The notes under the pieces: generated by a model
What the model was told of the DNA's origin: nothing
What the model saw: the letters and a program-made list of their open reading frames with translations, nothing else
The model's database searches: none
In this document: in pieces, positions 17,026 through 25,755 of the stretch
Numbering within the stretch: the first letter of the stretch is position 1
How the letters are laid out: every line of letters begins with the position of its first letter
DNA from: an uncultured Shimia sp.
Lineage (GTDB): Bacteria; Pseudomonadota; Alphaproteobacteria; Rhodobacterales; Rhodobacteraceae
Length of the DNA: 64,000 nt
NCBI RefSeq assembly: GCF_947493595.1
Contig: NZ_CANLRL010000003.1
Span: 434,001 to 498,000 of the forward strand
Direction: 5' to 3'
Made by a program: the position numbers and the translations under genes

Positions 17026-17949
17026 GTGATTGTAGACATAAAAGATTTGCGCAAAACCTACAAAGGTGGGTTTGAGGCGCTCAAAGGCGTGACCTTGGGC
17101 ATCAAAGAGGGCGAGATTCTCGCGCTTCTGGGTCCTAATGGTGCGGGGAAAACCACACTTATTTCCACCATTTGCGGGATCACCAACCCGAGCTCTGGCT
17201 CGGTGACTGTTGGCGGGCATGATGTGGTGACGGACTACCGCGCGGCGCGGTCAATGATTGGGTTGGTGCCACAGGAGATCAACCTGGAGCCGTTTAACAA
17301 GGTGATTGACGTGGTCACCTACTCGCGCGGCCTGTTTGGCAAGAAGGCCAACCCGGCGAAGATTGAGGAAATCCTCAAGCAGCTGTCACTCTGGGACAAA
17401 AAAGATGCGCGGGTGATGATGCTGTCTGGCGGCATGAAGCGGCGGGTGTTGATTGCCAAGGCGCTCAGCCACGAGCCGCGGGTGTTGTTTTTGGATGAAC
17501 CGACTGCGGGCGTGGATGTGGAACTGCGCAAGGACATGTGGGATGTGGTGGCCAAGCTTAAAGAGCAAGGCGTGACCATCATTCTGACCACCCACTACAT
17601 TGAAGAAGCCGAGGCGATTGCCGATCGTGTGGGCGTGATTAACGGTGGCGAGCTGCTGCTGGTTGAGGAAAAGGCCGCGTTGATGCAGCGCTTAGGGCAG
17701 AAAACGCTACAAGTTGACCTGCAAGCGCCGGTGGAGCGCGTGCCGGAGAGCCTGGCGGGCTACGACCTTGAGCTTGCGGAGGATGGTCATGCGCTGCGCT
17801 ATCACTACGACACCACAGGCGAGAGCACAGGCATTACGCGGCTCTTGGGCGATATCAGCGCGGCAGGGTTGCAGTTGAAAGATTTGCAGACGGAGCAGTC
17901 GAGCCTTGAAGACATCTTTGTTGGTCTGGTGAAGGAGGACGCGGCATGA
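17026..17949 (+). CDS. ABC exporter ATP-binding protein (DrrA/NatA-like)
   Basis: A 307-residue ATPase. Walker A is GPNGAGKTT at 36-44, the Q-loop is [11 protein letters not shown], the signature is LSGGMKRR, Walker B is [12 protein letters not shown] and the H-loop is [10 protein letters not shown]. The C-terminal 75 residues form the extra domain typical of DrrA-type multidrug or polymer exporters. GTG 17026 is favoured because GAGGGAG precedes it; an in-frame GTG at 16984 has none. It overlaps the permease gene by the tetranucleotide ATGA, so the two are translationally coupled and form one transporter. Substrate unknown. Confidence 0.92.
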   Translation: MIVDIKDLRKTYKGGFEALKGVTLGIKEGEILALLGPNGAGKTTLISTICGITNPSSGSVTVGGHDVVTDYRAARSMIGLVPQEINLEPFNKVIDVVTYSRGLFGKKANPAKIEEILKQLSLWDKKDARVMMLSGGMKRRVLIAKALSHEPRVLFLDEPTAGVDVELRKDMWDVVAKLKEQGVTIILTTHYIEEAEAIADRVGVINGGELLLVEEKAALMQRLGQKTLQVDLQAPVERVPESLAGYDLELAEDGHALRYHYDTTGESTGITRLLGDISAAGLQLKDLQTEQSSLEDIFVGLVKEDAA

Positions 17950-18707
17950 ACTATACGGCTGTATGGGCAATCTACTCCTCGGAAATGGTCCGGTTTTTCC
18001 GAACCATCGCGCAGAGTTTCATTTCGCCGGTGATTTCCACGTCGCTGTATTTTGTGGTGTTTGGCGCCGCGATTGGCAGCCGGATCGATCAGGTGGAAGG
18101 CGTGAGTTACGGCGCGTTTATTGTGCCGGGGCTGATCATGTTGTCGGTGATGACGCAGGCGCTCTCAAACGCGTCTTTTGGCATCTACTTTCCCAAGTTC
18201 ATTGGCACGGTCTACGAGCTTTTGAGCGCGCCAATCAGTTTCTTTGAGATTGTGCTTGGCTTTGTCGGAGCTGCGGCCACCAAAGCGCTGTTTATCGGCG
18301 TGGTGATCCTGGCGACAGCGTCATTGTTTGTCGATGTGCCGATCACCCATCCTTGGGCGATGGTGCTGTTTTTGGTGCTGACCTGTGTCAGCTTCTCGCT
18401 GTTTGGCTTCATCATTGGGGTCTGGGCAGGCAACTTTGAGCAATTGCAGCTGATCCCGCTGCTGGTGGTGACGCCGCTGGTGTTCCTTGGCGGATCGTTT
18501 TACTCGATCTCGATGTTGCCGGCGATTTGGCAGAAAATCACCTTGTTTAACCCGGTGGTGTACCTGATTTCCGGTTTCCGCTGGTCGTTCTTTGGCACCG
18601 CGGATGTGCCGGTGGGGCTGAGCCTGTTGGCGATCTTTGGCTTCACGTCGCTGTGCATGGTGATCATCTGGTGGATCTTCAAGACAGGTTGGCGCATTCG
18701 GGCGTAA
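17946..18707 (+). CDS. ABC-2 type transporter permease
   Basis: A 253-residue membrane protein with about six predicted helices. The ABC-2 signature region is seen as [18 protein letters not shown] followed by [12 protein letters not shown]. It is the membrane partner of the ATPase encoded just upstream, giving a homodimeric-type exporter. The conserved N-terminal part ([20 protein letters not shown]) places it with NodJ/DrrB-like permeases. The gene ends before a perfect 12-bp inverted repeat that may terminate the unit. Confidence 0.92.
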   Translation: MNYTAVWAIYSSEMVRFFRTIAQSFISPVISTSLYFVVFGAAIGSRIDQVEGVSYGAFIVPGLIMLSVMTQALSNASFGIYFPKFIGTVYELLSAPISFFEIVLGFVGAAATKALFIGVVILATASLFVDVPITHPWAMVLFLVLTCVSFSLFGFIIGVWAGNFEQLQLIPLLVVTPLVFLGGSFYSISMLPAIWQKITLFNPVVYLISGFRWSFFGTADVPVGLSLLAIFGFTSLCMVIIWWIFKTGWRIRA

Positions 18708-18714
18708 GGTTTCA

Positions 18715-18742
18715 ATGTGACGCGAGGTGACTCGCGTCACAT
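18715..18742. terminator. Perfect 12-bp inverted repeat after the ABC exporter
   Basis: ATGTGACGCGAG and its exact complement flank GTGA; five T residues follow 5 bases later (18748-18752). The position suits a terminator, though the perfect dyad with TGTGAC ends could instead be an operator for the S49 gene. Confidence 0.6.
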
Positions 18743-18821
18743 CAGGATTTTTGATCACAAACATCGCTTTCCTGAGGGGCTTGCCTTGTGAAACGACCAT
18801 GCGCGTTCTAAATGCCATGGG

Positions 18822-19619
18822 ATGAAACGCTTAAACCCCTTTGCCAAAAAAGCGCCCACAGTGGCGGTTGTGCGCCTGCAAGGCATGATTGCCGCAGGCG
18901 GACGTGGACAATTGAACGATGCCACTCTGGCGCCGTTGCTGGAAAAAGCCTTCGCCAAAGGCAAACCTGCGGCGGTGGCATTGGAGATCAACTCTCCTGG
19001 CGGAAGCCCGGTGCAAAGCGCGCTAATTGGCAGCCGTATCCGGCGCTTGGCGGAGGAAAAAGACGTTCCCGTGATTGCCTTTGTTGAGGATGTGGCCGCG
19101 TCAGGCGGCTATTGGCTCGCAGCGGCGGCGGATGAGATTTACGCAGACGAAAGCTCGGTTGTCGGCTCGATTGGGGTGATCTCCGCCGGGTTTGGCGCCA
19201 ATGTGTTCCTGTCGCGTCAAGGCATCGAGCGGCGGGTGTATACCGCTGGTGAAAGCAAATCGATGCTGGATCCGTTTAAGCCGGAAAACGCCGAAGATGT
19301 GGTACGGCTCAAGCGGATGTTGGAGCAAATTCACCAAAACTTCATCGCCCATGTGCAAACACGGCGGGATGGAAAACTTGCGGACAATGACGACCTGTTC
19401 ACCGGAGAAATCTGGATTGGGTCGCAGGCCAAAGAGGTTGGTCTGATTGACGAGATTGGCCATTTGGTGCCGGTTCTGAAGGCGCGCTTTGGGGACAAAG
19501 TGAAGCTGCGCCGCTATGGCGTAAAACGGTCTATGTGGCAGCGTTTTGGGGCATCACTCGCCCAGGATGCGGTTGCGGGCATCGAAGAGCGGGCGCAGTT
19601 TGCGCGGTTTGGGCTCTGA
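18822..19619 (+). CDS. S49-family peptidase, short SppA type without signal peptide
   Basis: A 265-residue serine peptidase. The nucleophile Ser94 lies in DVAASGGYW and the general base Lys146 in AGESKSMLDPF, the Ser/Lys dyad of SppA. EINSPGG at 55-61 forms the oxyanion region. There is no signal peptide or clear membrane anchor; the first 10 residues are only basic. It may therefore act on the cytosolic side or dock peripherally, unlike classical signal peptide peptidase A. A 55-codon gene begins 1 base after its stop, suggesting a small operon that continues into the antiporter and FolM-like genes. Confidence 0.92.
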   Translation: MKRLNPFAKKAPTVAVVRLQGMIAAGGRGQLNDATLAPLLEKAFAKGKPAAVALEINSPGGSPVQSALIGSRIRRLAEEKDVPVIAFVEDVAASGGYWLAAAADEIYADESSVVGSIGVISAGFGANVFLSRQGIERRVYTAGESKSMLDPFKPENAEDVVRLKRMLEQIHQNFIAHVQTRRDGKLADNDDLFTGEIWIGSQAKEVGLIDEIGHLVPVLKARFGDKVKLRRYGVKRSMWQRFGASLAQDAVAGIEERAQFARFGL

Positions 19620-19620
19620 C

Positions 19621-19788
19621 GTGCTGGTAAAGATTGTCTCTCTGTTTCTGGTTGGCATGGCGGTGCTCGCGATGTTTGGCAAGCTCCGGTTTCCCGGACA
19701 GAAGCAGTTGCAATCCAAGAAATGCACTAAGTGCGGGCGCTTTAAAATTGGCAAGGGGCCGTGCCCCTGTCGGAAGGACATGGGGTAA
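19621..19788 (+). CDS. Small membrane protein with zinc-ribbon-like cysteines
   Basis: A 55-residue product starting at GTG 19621, directly after the S49 stop. An N-terminal membrane helix (VSLFLVGMAVLAMFG) is followed by a basic segment and four cysteines in KKCTKCGRF and GPCPCRK, a CxxC...CxC arrangement that could bind zinc. It ends 3 bases before the antiporter gene, so the four genes 18822-21512 may be one unit. Conservation of this order could not be tested. The start codon relies on context. Confidence 0.7.
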   Translation: MLVKIVSLFLVGMAVLAMFGKLRFPGQKQLQSKKCTKCGRFKIGKGPCPCRKDMG

Positions 19789-19791
19789 AGT

Positions 19792-20742
19792 ATGGAATGG
19801 TTGCTGGTATCGCTGGGATTGGTGATCCTGCTTCTGGCGGGGGACGCGCTGGTACGTGGCGCGGTGAACCTGTCGCTGCGGATTGGGATTCCGGCGCTGA
19901 TCGTCTCCTTGACGATTGTGGCCTTTGGTACCTCTGCGCCTGAACTGCTGATTTCCCTGCAAGCGGCGCTGAAAAACGCGCCAGGTATTGCGATTGGTAA
20001 CGTTGTAGGCTCCAACATCGCCAACATTCTGTTGGTGTTGGGCATCCCTGCCATTTTGGCACCAATCCACACCAGTCACTGCAACTCCAAGCGCAACTTT
20101 ATCATGATGATTGCAGCCTCTGTGCTGTTTATTGCTTTGGCCGCTGACGGCTTCTTCCGCATGGGTAATGGCCTTGTGCTGTTGGGGGCGTTGGCATTGG
20201 TATTGGGTAGTGCGTTTTATCAGGCGCGCTGTCACAAAAAGGCGGAAGCCGCTGCGGTGATGGACGAGGAAGAGGTTGAGGGTGCGGACCCGGACATGCC
20301 GTGGTGGCGCATCATTGTCTTCCTTCTGCTTGGCTTGATTGGTCTGCCTTTGGGCGCTGATCTGATGGTCGACAATGCCGAGATCATTGCCCGCCGCTAC
20401 GGTGTGAGTGACACGGTGATTGGTCTGACGCTGATTGCGCTTGGCACGTCTTTGCCGGAGCTGGCCACCACTGTGATGGCCGCATTGCGCCGTCAGGCGG
20501 ATGTGGCGCTGGGCAACGTGATTGGCTCCAACATGTTCAATCTGTTGGCCATCATCGGCATTACCTCGATTGTGCACCCTATTCGCGTCGACCCGGACTT
20601 TTTCGACTTTGACTTCTGGGTGATGTTGGGGGCGTCGTTCATGTTGTTCCCTTTTGTCTTCCTGAAAAAAGACATCACACGCATCTGGGGTGTTATTCTC
20701 ACCGCACTCTATCTAGCCTATATATTGATTACCCTGACCTGA
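19792..20742 (+). CDS. Calcium/sodium antiporter (CaCA family, YrbG-like)
   Basis: A 316-residue inner-membrane exchanger. The two inverted alpha repeats are clear: TIVAFGTSAPELLISL with GNVVGSNIANILLVLG in the first half, and TLIALGTSLPELATTV with GNVIGSNMFNLLAIIG in the second. The glutamates in the two PEL motifs bind the cation. An acidic loop (MDEEEVEGADPD) separates the halves. It follows the small zinc-ribbon-like gene by 3 bases. Confidence 0.94.
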   Translation: MEWLLVSLGLVILLLAGDALVRGAVNLSLRIGIPALIVSLTIVAFGTSAPELLISLQAALKNAPGIAIGNVVGSNIANILLVLGIPAILAPIHTSHCNSKRNFIMMIAASVLFIALAADGFFRMGNGLVLLGALALVLGSAFYQARCHKKAEAAAVMDEEEVEGADPDMPWWRIIVFLLLGLIGLPLGADLMVDNAEIIARRYGVSDTVIGLTLIALGTSLPELATTVMAALRRQADVALGNVIGSNMFNLLAIIGITSIVHPIRVDPDFFDFDFWVMLGASFMLFPFVFLKKDITRIWGVILTALYLAYILITLT

Positions 20743-20759
20743 CTTAAGCGGAGGCTGAC

Positions 20760-21512
20760 ATGGCGCGGGCATTGGTGACTGGCGCCGGACAGCGGCTTGG
20801 ACAGGCGATGGCAATTGCGCTGGCAGGGCGTGGCTACGACGTGGCGGTGCATTATGCGACGTCTGATGATGGGGCGGCAGACACGCTGAACGCGATTGAG
20901 GCTCATGGGCAAAAAGGCGTGGCGCTGCAGGCGGATCTGTTGGACGAGACGCAGGCCAGTGCTTTGTTTGCGCAGAGTGTGGCGGCGTTGGGCGGACCCA
21001 TAACCTGTTTGATCAACAATGCGTCGATCTTTGAGGACGACACCCTTCAGTCGTCAACCAGAGAGAGTTGGGATCGCCATATGGAGAGTAACCTGCGCGC
21101 GCCTTATGTTTTGACCCAGTTGATGGCGCAGCAGGGGCTCAAGGCGTCTTTGGACGCGGCCGGCGAACCGGTGGCGGCTGGGTTGGTGGTGAACATGCTG
21201 GATCAGCGAATTCGCAACCTGACGCCGGAGTATTCAACTTATACCTTGGCGAAGATGGGGCTGTGGGCGCTGACACAAACAGCGGCGCAGGGATTGGCCC
21301 CGGACATTCGGGTGAACGGCATCGCGCCGGGACCCACGCTGCGGGGCGCGCACCAGAGCGTTTCGGAGTTTGCCAACGAGCGACACGGAACGGTTCTTCG
21401 GCGGGGCGTTGGCCCGCAGGATATAGTCGCGGCTTTGGCTTATCTGTTGGAGGCACAGGCTGTCACAGGGCAGGCAATTTGTGTGGATGGCGGGCAACAT
21501 TTGACGTGGTGA
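20760..21512 (+). CDS. SDR oxidoreductase, FolM/pteridine-reductase-like
   Basis: A 250-residue short-chain dehydrogenase. The cofactor motif is TGAGQRLG; the TGxxxRxG form marks FolM and PTR1-type pteridine reductases, where Arg favours NADPH. NNAS and the catalytic YSTYTLAKMG (Tyr-x3-Lys) are present, with NMLDQR before it as in dihydromonapterin reductases. It likely reduces dihydromonapterin or dihydrofolate, but other pterin-like substrates are possible. It closes the 18.8-21.5 kb run of same-strand genes. Confidence 0.85.
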   Translation: MARALVTGAGQRLGQAMAIALAGRGYDVAVHYATSDDGAADTLNAIEAHGQKGVALQADLLDETQASALFAQSVAALGGPITCLINNASIFEDDTLQSSTRESWDRHMESNLRAPYVLTQLMAQQGLKASLDAAGEPVAAGLVVNMLDQRIRNLTPEYSTYTLAKMGLWALTQTAAQGLAPDIRVNGIAPGPTLRGAHQSVSEFANERHGTVLRRGVGPQDIVAALAYLLEAQAVTGQAICVDGGQHLTW

Positions 21513-21873
21513 AACGCCAGAAGAGGCTTTGCCGCATGGTTGGCTGATTGCGGTAACGGAGTGCCAAATTCTGAGCCAAACACGCATATCAGAGATAAGT
21601 TTTGCACCGGTCACAGTTCCGTTACATAAATTTTACTTTTTCTTAATGATTTCAACGATTTGCTTCGTGGATAAAAAAGTTCTCTTTAAAATCAATGCGT
21701 TAGTTTTGTGCCTAATTTTTAAGCACTGCGTCGAAAGCAGCCAAAAACAAGGGAAATCCTCGGAAGCCATAAAGATATCTTCAGACTTATCCACAGTTTC
21801 GGTGGATTTGTTTATGCTTGCTTCTGCCCCGTCAAGATTGCAGCCCGACCAAAAGAATCATATTTGAGAACTC
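21513..21873. other. A+T-rich intergenic region with DnaA-box-like sites
   Basis: These 361 bases upstream of uvrC are clearly richer in A+T than the flanks. A perfect DnaA box TTATCCACA lies at 21787-21795, and the reverse strand carries TTATCCACG at 21667-21675. The open frame 21529-21867 has no sensible composition and is not called. The region probably holds the uvrC promoter; an origin function is unlikely from gene context. Confidence 0.45.
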
Positions 21874-23748
21874 ATGAGTGAAGACAGCCCTGCAGTCCCC
21901 GAAGGCCCGACGGGACACGAATGTATACATAGCTATCTGAAAACACTGGACGGATCGCCCGGTGTTTATCGCATGCTCGATGCGCAGGCGCGAATTCTCT
22001 ACGTTGGTAAAGCGCGCAATTTGCGGGCGCGGGTTTCCAATTATGCGCGGCCTTCTGGGCATTCCGGGCGGATCGCGCGGATGATCTCTGAAACATCGTC
22101 GATGATGTTTCTGACCACCAAGACGGAAACCGAGGCGCTGCTGCTTGAACAAAACCTGATCAAGCAGCTGAAGCCGAAGTACAACGTGTTGCTGCGGGAT
22201 GACAAAAGTTTTCCGAATATTCTGGTCAGTCGAGCGCATGGGTATCCGCAGATCAAGAAACATCGCGGGGCCAAAAAGGAAAAAGGCAATTACTACGGAC
22301 CGTTTGCCAATGCCGGGGCGGTCACCCGGACGTTGAGTCAGCTGCAGAAAGTGTTCTTGCTGCGTAACTGCTCAGATGCGCAGTTTGAGAGCCGGACGCG
22401 GCCATGTTTGCTGTTTCAGATCAAGCGCTGCTCTGGACCTTGTGTCGGGCGGATTTCGGAAAGTGACTATGCCGAAAGCGTGCGGGATGCGGAGCGGTTT
22501 TTGTCCGGACGCTCAACGCAGATACAAGAGACCTTGGCCAAGCAGATGCAGGCTGCCTCTGATGCGATGGAGTTTGAGAAAGCGGCGACGTTACGAGATC
22601 GCATTCGGGCGTTGACCTCGGTGCAAACAACGCAAGGCATCAATCCGCGCGGCGTGGCAGAAGCGGACGTGATTGCGCTGCATCTGGAGAAGGGGCAGGC
22701 CTGTGTGCAGGTGTTCTTCATCCGGGCCAATCAAAACTGGGGCAACCGGGATTTTTATCCGCGTGTTGGGGCGGATGTGGAGGCGGCAGAGGTGCTGGAG
22801 GCCTTCATAGGTCAGTTCTACGACGGCAAGGAGCCACCGCGGCAATTGATCCTGTCACATGCGATCGAAAATGCGGCGCTGATGGCGGAGGCGCTGGGGT
22901 CCAAGGCCGGGCGCAAGGTCGAGATCACCGTGCCCCAGCGCGGCGAGAAGGCGGAACTTGTGGAAGGCGCTGCCAGAAATGCGCGGGAAAGCCTGGCGCG
23001 CAAGATGAGTGAGACCGCCACGCAGGCAAAATTGCTGCAAGGTGTGGCGGAAGCCTTTGATCTGGACGGGCCACCGCAGCGGATTGAGGTCTACGACAAC
23101 AGCCACATTCAAGGCACCAATGCGGTGGGTGGCATGATTGTCGCTGGTCCCGAAGGCTTCATGAAAAACAGCTATCGCAAGTTCAACATCAAGGGGGATG
23201 ACATCACGCCGGGGGATGACTTTGGCATGATGAAAGAGGTTTTGAATCGGCGGTTTAAGCGATTGCTGAAGGAAGACCCGGATCGTGACAAAGGCATGTG
23301 GCCGGACCTGTTGTTGATCGATGGCGGTGCCGGGCAGGTGAGTGCGGTGCGCGAGATCATGGAAGAGTACGGCGTCGAGGATGTGCCGATGGTCGGCGTG
23401 GCCAAAGGCGTGGATCGGGACCACGGCAAAGAGGAATTCCACCGCGTTGGCAAAAGCGTGATGGCACTGCGCCGAAATGATCCGGTTTTGTATTTTGTGC
23501 AACGGTTGCGCGATGAGGCGCACCGGTTTGCGATTGGCACACACCGGGCTAAGCGAGCCAAAGCCGTGGGGACCACGCCGCTGGATGATGTGCCGGGCGT
23601 GGGCGCGACACGAAAGCGGGCTTTGTTGGCGCATTTTGGCAGCGCCAAAGCCGTGAGCCGCGCCAATTTGGCGGATTTGAAAGCCGTGGAGGGCGTCTCT
23701 GACAAGCTGGCGGAGACAATCTACGACTTTTTCCACGAAGGAAGTTAA
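21874..23748 (+). CDS. uvrC: UvrABC excinuclease subunit C
   Basis: A 624-residue nucleotide-excision-repair nuclease that cuts both sides of a lesion once loaded by UvrB. Order of domains: GIY-YIG nuclease at about 30-110 ([23 protein letters not shown]), a cysteine-containing region with [15 protein letters not shown], the UvrB-binding UVR motif near 215-250 ([14 protein letters not shown]), the RNase H-like endonuclease with [15 protein letters not shown] and LLIDGGAGQ, and the C-terminal helix-hairpin-helix pair ([20 protein letters not shown]). Length and motifs are typical. It is preceded by an A+T-rich region with a DnaA-box-like site. Confidence 0.97.
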   Translation: MSEDSPAVPEGPTGHECIHSYLKTLDGSPGVYRMLDAQARILYVGKARNLRARVSNYARPSGHSGRIARMISETSSMMFLTTKTETEALLLEQNLIKQLKPKYNVLLRDDKSFPNILVSRAHGYPQIKKHRGAKKEKGNYYGPFANAGAVTRTLSQLQKVFLLRNCSDAQFESRTRPCLLFQIKRCSGPCVGRISESDYAESVRDAERFLSGRSTQIQETLAKQMQAASDAMEFEKAATLRDRIRALTSVQTTQGINPRGVAEADVIALHLEKGQACVQVFFIRANQNWGNRDFYPRVGADVEAAEVLEAFIGQFYDGKEPPRQLILSHAIENAALMAEALGSKAGRKVEITVPQRGEKAELVEGAARNARESLARKMSETATQAKLLQGVAEAFDLDGPPQRIEVYDNSHIQGTNAVGGMIVAGPEGFMKNSYRKFNIKGDDITPGDDFGMMKEVLNRRFKRLLKEDPDRDKGMWPDLLLIDGGAGQVSAVREIMEEYGVEDVPMVGVAKGVDRDHGKEEFHRVGKSVMALRRNDPVLYFVQRLRDEAHRFAIGTHRAKRAKAVGTTPLDDVPGVGATRKRALLAHFGSAKAVSRANLADLKAVEGVSDKLAETIYDFFHEGS

Positions 23749-23771
23749 ACCCTGCGCGCGGTGGGTGTTGC

Positions 23772-24101
23772 CTAAGCAGGCACTTTGCCGCGCAGCACGA
23801 GGTTTTCCACAATCTGTTCGACAAACCCAACCATGCCATCGGGGCCTGAGGCGCGGTCCTTGAGGTGGATCGACAGGTCGGGGCGGCGGGTGGCGATCAG
23901 GCCAATCAGGTCGCCGCGCGTGTCGTCATCCATGCTCGCGCCCATAATGACGCAGCAAATGCGCGGTTCGGTGTCCAACTGGCGGATGACTTCGCCGTGA
24001 TCGTGTGCGCCAAGCTATTGAATGGGCAGGTGGTCAAGTTGGCGCGGGACGGCACCAATCACGTTGGGCAGCTTTCCAACAAGCAATACAACAGGTTGCA
24101 T
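23772..24101 (-). pseudogene. Small conserved-looking protein gene interrupted by an in-frame TAG
   Basis: From ATG 24101, preceded by AGAGGAGA, the frame reads MQPVVLLVGKLPNVIG and reaches a TAG at 24015-24017 after 28 codons. The same frame then continues without a break through EVIRQLDTEPRICCVIMGAS to a stop at 23772-23774, giving 109 codons in total. The sense of the frame on both sides (alternating beta-like VVLLVG and CCVIMGA segments and helices) resembles a small receiver-like alpha/beta domain. The simplest reading is a TGG-to-TAG nonsense change. The 3' part has no good ribosome site of its own. A sequencing error is the alternative. Confidence 0.65.
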
Positions 24102-24252
24102 AAGAGTATCTCCTCTGACGATGTGCGCTCGAGGGTCTTGCCCGTTCTGCCTCGTGTGAGTGTAGCACAGTTTTGTGGGCTCTGGGTCATGGTTGCGACA
24201 CCGCGTCACAATCGCGCTTCCCCTGACGCGGGAGACAGGCTAAGTCAGGGGC

Positions 24253-24912
24253 ATGACCTGGACCATTCCCAACATCCTTTCTGTGATGCGCCTGTTTGCA
24301 GCCCCGATGGTTGCTGTGATGTTTCTCTATTTTGAAAGGCCTTACGCGGATTGGTTTGCGCTGATGCTGTTTTTGGTGGCCGCCGTAACCGATTGGTTTG
24401 ACGGCTATCTGGCGCGGTTGTGGAAGCAGGAAACCAAGCTGGGCGCGATGATGGACCCGATTGCTGATAAGGCGATGGTGGTGATCGCGCTGATGGTCAT
24501 CGTAGGCTATAGCTCCATGTCGCCTTGGCTGGTGCTGCCAGCCACCGTGATCTTGTTCCGCGAAGTGTTTGTCTCAGGCCTGCGTGAGTTCCTTGGCGAT
24601 ACTGCCGGAACGCTGAAGGTGACCAAGCTGGCAAAGTGGAAAACGGCGACGCAAATGGTTGCGATTGCGTTCCTTTTTGGCCAGGGCGTGTTTGAGCATT
24701 ACCTTGGCATGTCGGCCTGGGGCATGGATTTGGCGCTGTTTGATCAGATCATGGCGGGCGAGGTGGAAGACCTGCAAGGGCTGCGTTGGAAACACACCGG
24801 GATGGTGTGGAGCGGCTGGGTAGGACTTTTGTTGCTGTGGATTGCGGCCGCGTTGACCGCTATCACGGGTATTGATTACTTCAATAAAGCCAAGCCGCAT
24901 CTAAAGGATTGA
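24253..24912 (+). CDS. pgsA: CDP-diacylglycerol-glycerol-3-phosphate 3-phosphatidyltransferase
   Basis: A 219-residue inner-membrane enzyme making phosphatidylglycerol phosphate, the committed step to phosphatidylglycerol and cardiolipin. The CDP-alcohol phosphotransferase motif is complete: Asp50-Gly51, Ala54-Arg55, Gly64, Asp68 and Asp72 in DGYLAR...GAMMDPIAD. Several hydrophobic helices follow. The last third has an insertion around EVEDLQGLRWKHTG before the final helix. It is followed after 5 bases by moaD and then moaE, so lipid and molybdopterin genes share a unit, an order I recognise from alphaproteobacteria. Confidence 0.95.
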   Translation: MTWTIPNILSVMRLFAAPMVAVMFLYFERPYADWFALMLFLVAAVTDWFDGYLARLWKQETKLGAMMDPIADKAMVVIALMVIVGYSSMSPWLVLPATVILFREVFVSGLREFLGDTAGTLKVTKLAKWKTATQMVAIAFLFGQGVFEHYLGMSAWGMDLALFDQIMAGEVEDLQGLRWKHTGMVWSGWVGLLLLWIAAALTAITGIDYFNKAKPHLKD

Positions 24913-24917
24913 TCACA

Positions 24918-25163
24918 ATGGATGTTCTCTATTTTGCATGGGTGCGCGAGCGCATTGGTATCCCGAAAGAAAAGGTCGAGACCAACGCCACAACGGTGAT
25001 GCAGTTGGTCGAAGAACTGAAGACACGCGAAGAGCGGTATGAGGTGGCTTTCTCGGATTTGAGCGCCTTGCGTGTGGCGATCGATCAGGAATTGACTGAC
25101 TTTGATGCACCCCTTGAGGGCGTGCGTGAAGTGGCGTTTTTCCCACCAATGACAGGCGGTTAA
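24918..25163 (+). CDS. moaD: Molybdopterin synthase sulfur carrier subunit
   Basis: An 81-residue ubiquitin-fold protein whose C-terminal Gly-Gly (PPMTGG) is thiocarboxylated and donates sulfur to precursor Z on MoaE. The N-terminus DVLYFAWVRERIG is the usual first strand and helix. ATG 24918 follows AAAGGA; the TTG at 24909 overlaps pgsA and is not needed. It is 10 bases upstream of moaE. Confidence 0.95.
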   Translation: MDVLYFAWVRERIGIPKEKVETNATTVMQLVEELKTREERYEVAFSDLSALRVAIDQELTDFDAPLEGVREVAFFPPMTGG

Positions 25164-25173
25164 GAGGTCTCTC

Positions 25174-25617
25174 ATGCGCGTCGTTGTCCAGGAAGAGCCG
25201 TTTGATTTTGGCCATGAGGCGCAGGCTTTTGCCAGCGGGCACAGCAATATGGGCGCGATTGTCACCTTCACCGGTGTGGTGCGCGATGCCGACAAGGGCG
25301 GCATGGATCGGATGGTGATTGAACACTATCCCGGAATGACCCAGAAGGCGCTGGAGAAGATTGCCGAAGAGGCCGTAAGTCGTTGGGATCTTGGGGATGT
25401 TTTGGTCATCCACCGCCATGGCGAGCTGCGTCAGGGCGATATGATCATGATGGTGGCGACCGCGTCGCGGCATCGGGTGAATGCCTTTGAGGCGGCGGAA
25501 TATCTGATGGATTACCTGAAGTCCCGCGCGCCGTTCTGGAAGAAAGAATACACCGCAGATGGGGCCGAGTGGGTTGCGGCCAAAGACGAAGATGAGGACG
25601 CGCTGAGCCGCTGGTGA
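25174..25617 (+). CDS. moaE: Molybdopterin synthase catalytic subunit
   Basis: A 147-residue subunit that forms the heterotetramer with MoaD and makes molybdopterin dithiolene. Diagnostic pieces are GAIVTFTGVVRD, MVIEHYPGMTQKALEKIA, VIHRHGELRQGD and the C-terminal KSRAPFWKKEY, which carries the catalytic lysines that hold the substrate phosphate. The start is 10 bases after moaD. A copy of the 44-bp dispersed repeat lies 38 bases downstream. Confidence 0.96.
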   Translation: MRVVVQEEPFDFGHEAQAFASGHSNMGAIVTFTGVVRDADKGGMDRMVIEHYPGMTQKALEKIAEEAVSRWDLGDVLVIHRHGELRQGDMIMMVATASRHRVNAFEAAEYLMDYLKSRAPFWKKEYTADGAEWVAAKDEDEDALSRW

Positions 25618-25654
25618 TGTTGGTGCGTTAACCTGCGGGTTTGGTTCGTTTTGG

Positions 25655-25698
25655 ACGTCGGTATTTTGTCGGTATCGCGGCTGTTTTGCGGAGGTGCG
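25655..25698 (+). repeat. Dispersed 44-bp intergenic repeat, copy B
   Basis: It is the partner of 15538-15581 (39 of 44 identical) and is even more regular inside, with GTCGGTAT twice at an 11-base step and then CGCGGCTGTTTTGCGGAGG. It lies between the convergent moaE and PLP-decarboxylase genes. No coding frame covers it. Confidence 0.75.
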
Positions 25699-25755
25699 CG
25701 TTTTTACGGCCGCGCGGCAGGCGAGTGTAAACCCGCCGCGCGGTGCAACGCCGTT

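Noticed and set aside
21529-21867. Possible small gene upstream of uvrC
   Set aside because: Composition is A+T-rich and non-coding in character, there is no ribosome site, and it covers the likely uvrC promoter.
21513-21873. Chromosomal replication origin
   Set aside because: Only one perfect and one near DnaA box are present, and none of the usual origin neighbours (dnaA, dnaN, hemE, parAB, gidA) is nearby.
24015-24017. Selenocysteine or pyrrolysine decoding at the in-frame stop
   Set aside because: The codon is TAG, not TGA, and pyrrolysine genes are not expected in this group; a nonsense mutation is simpler.
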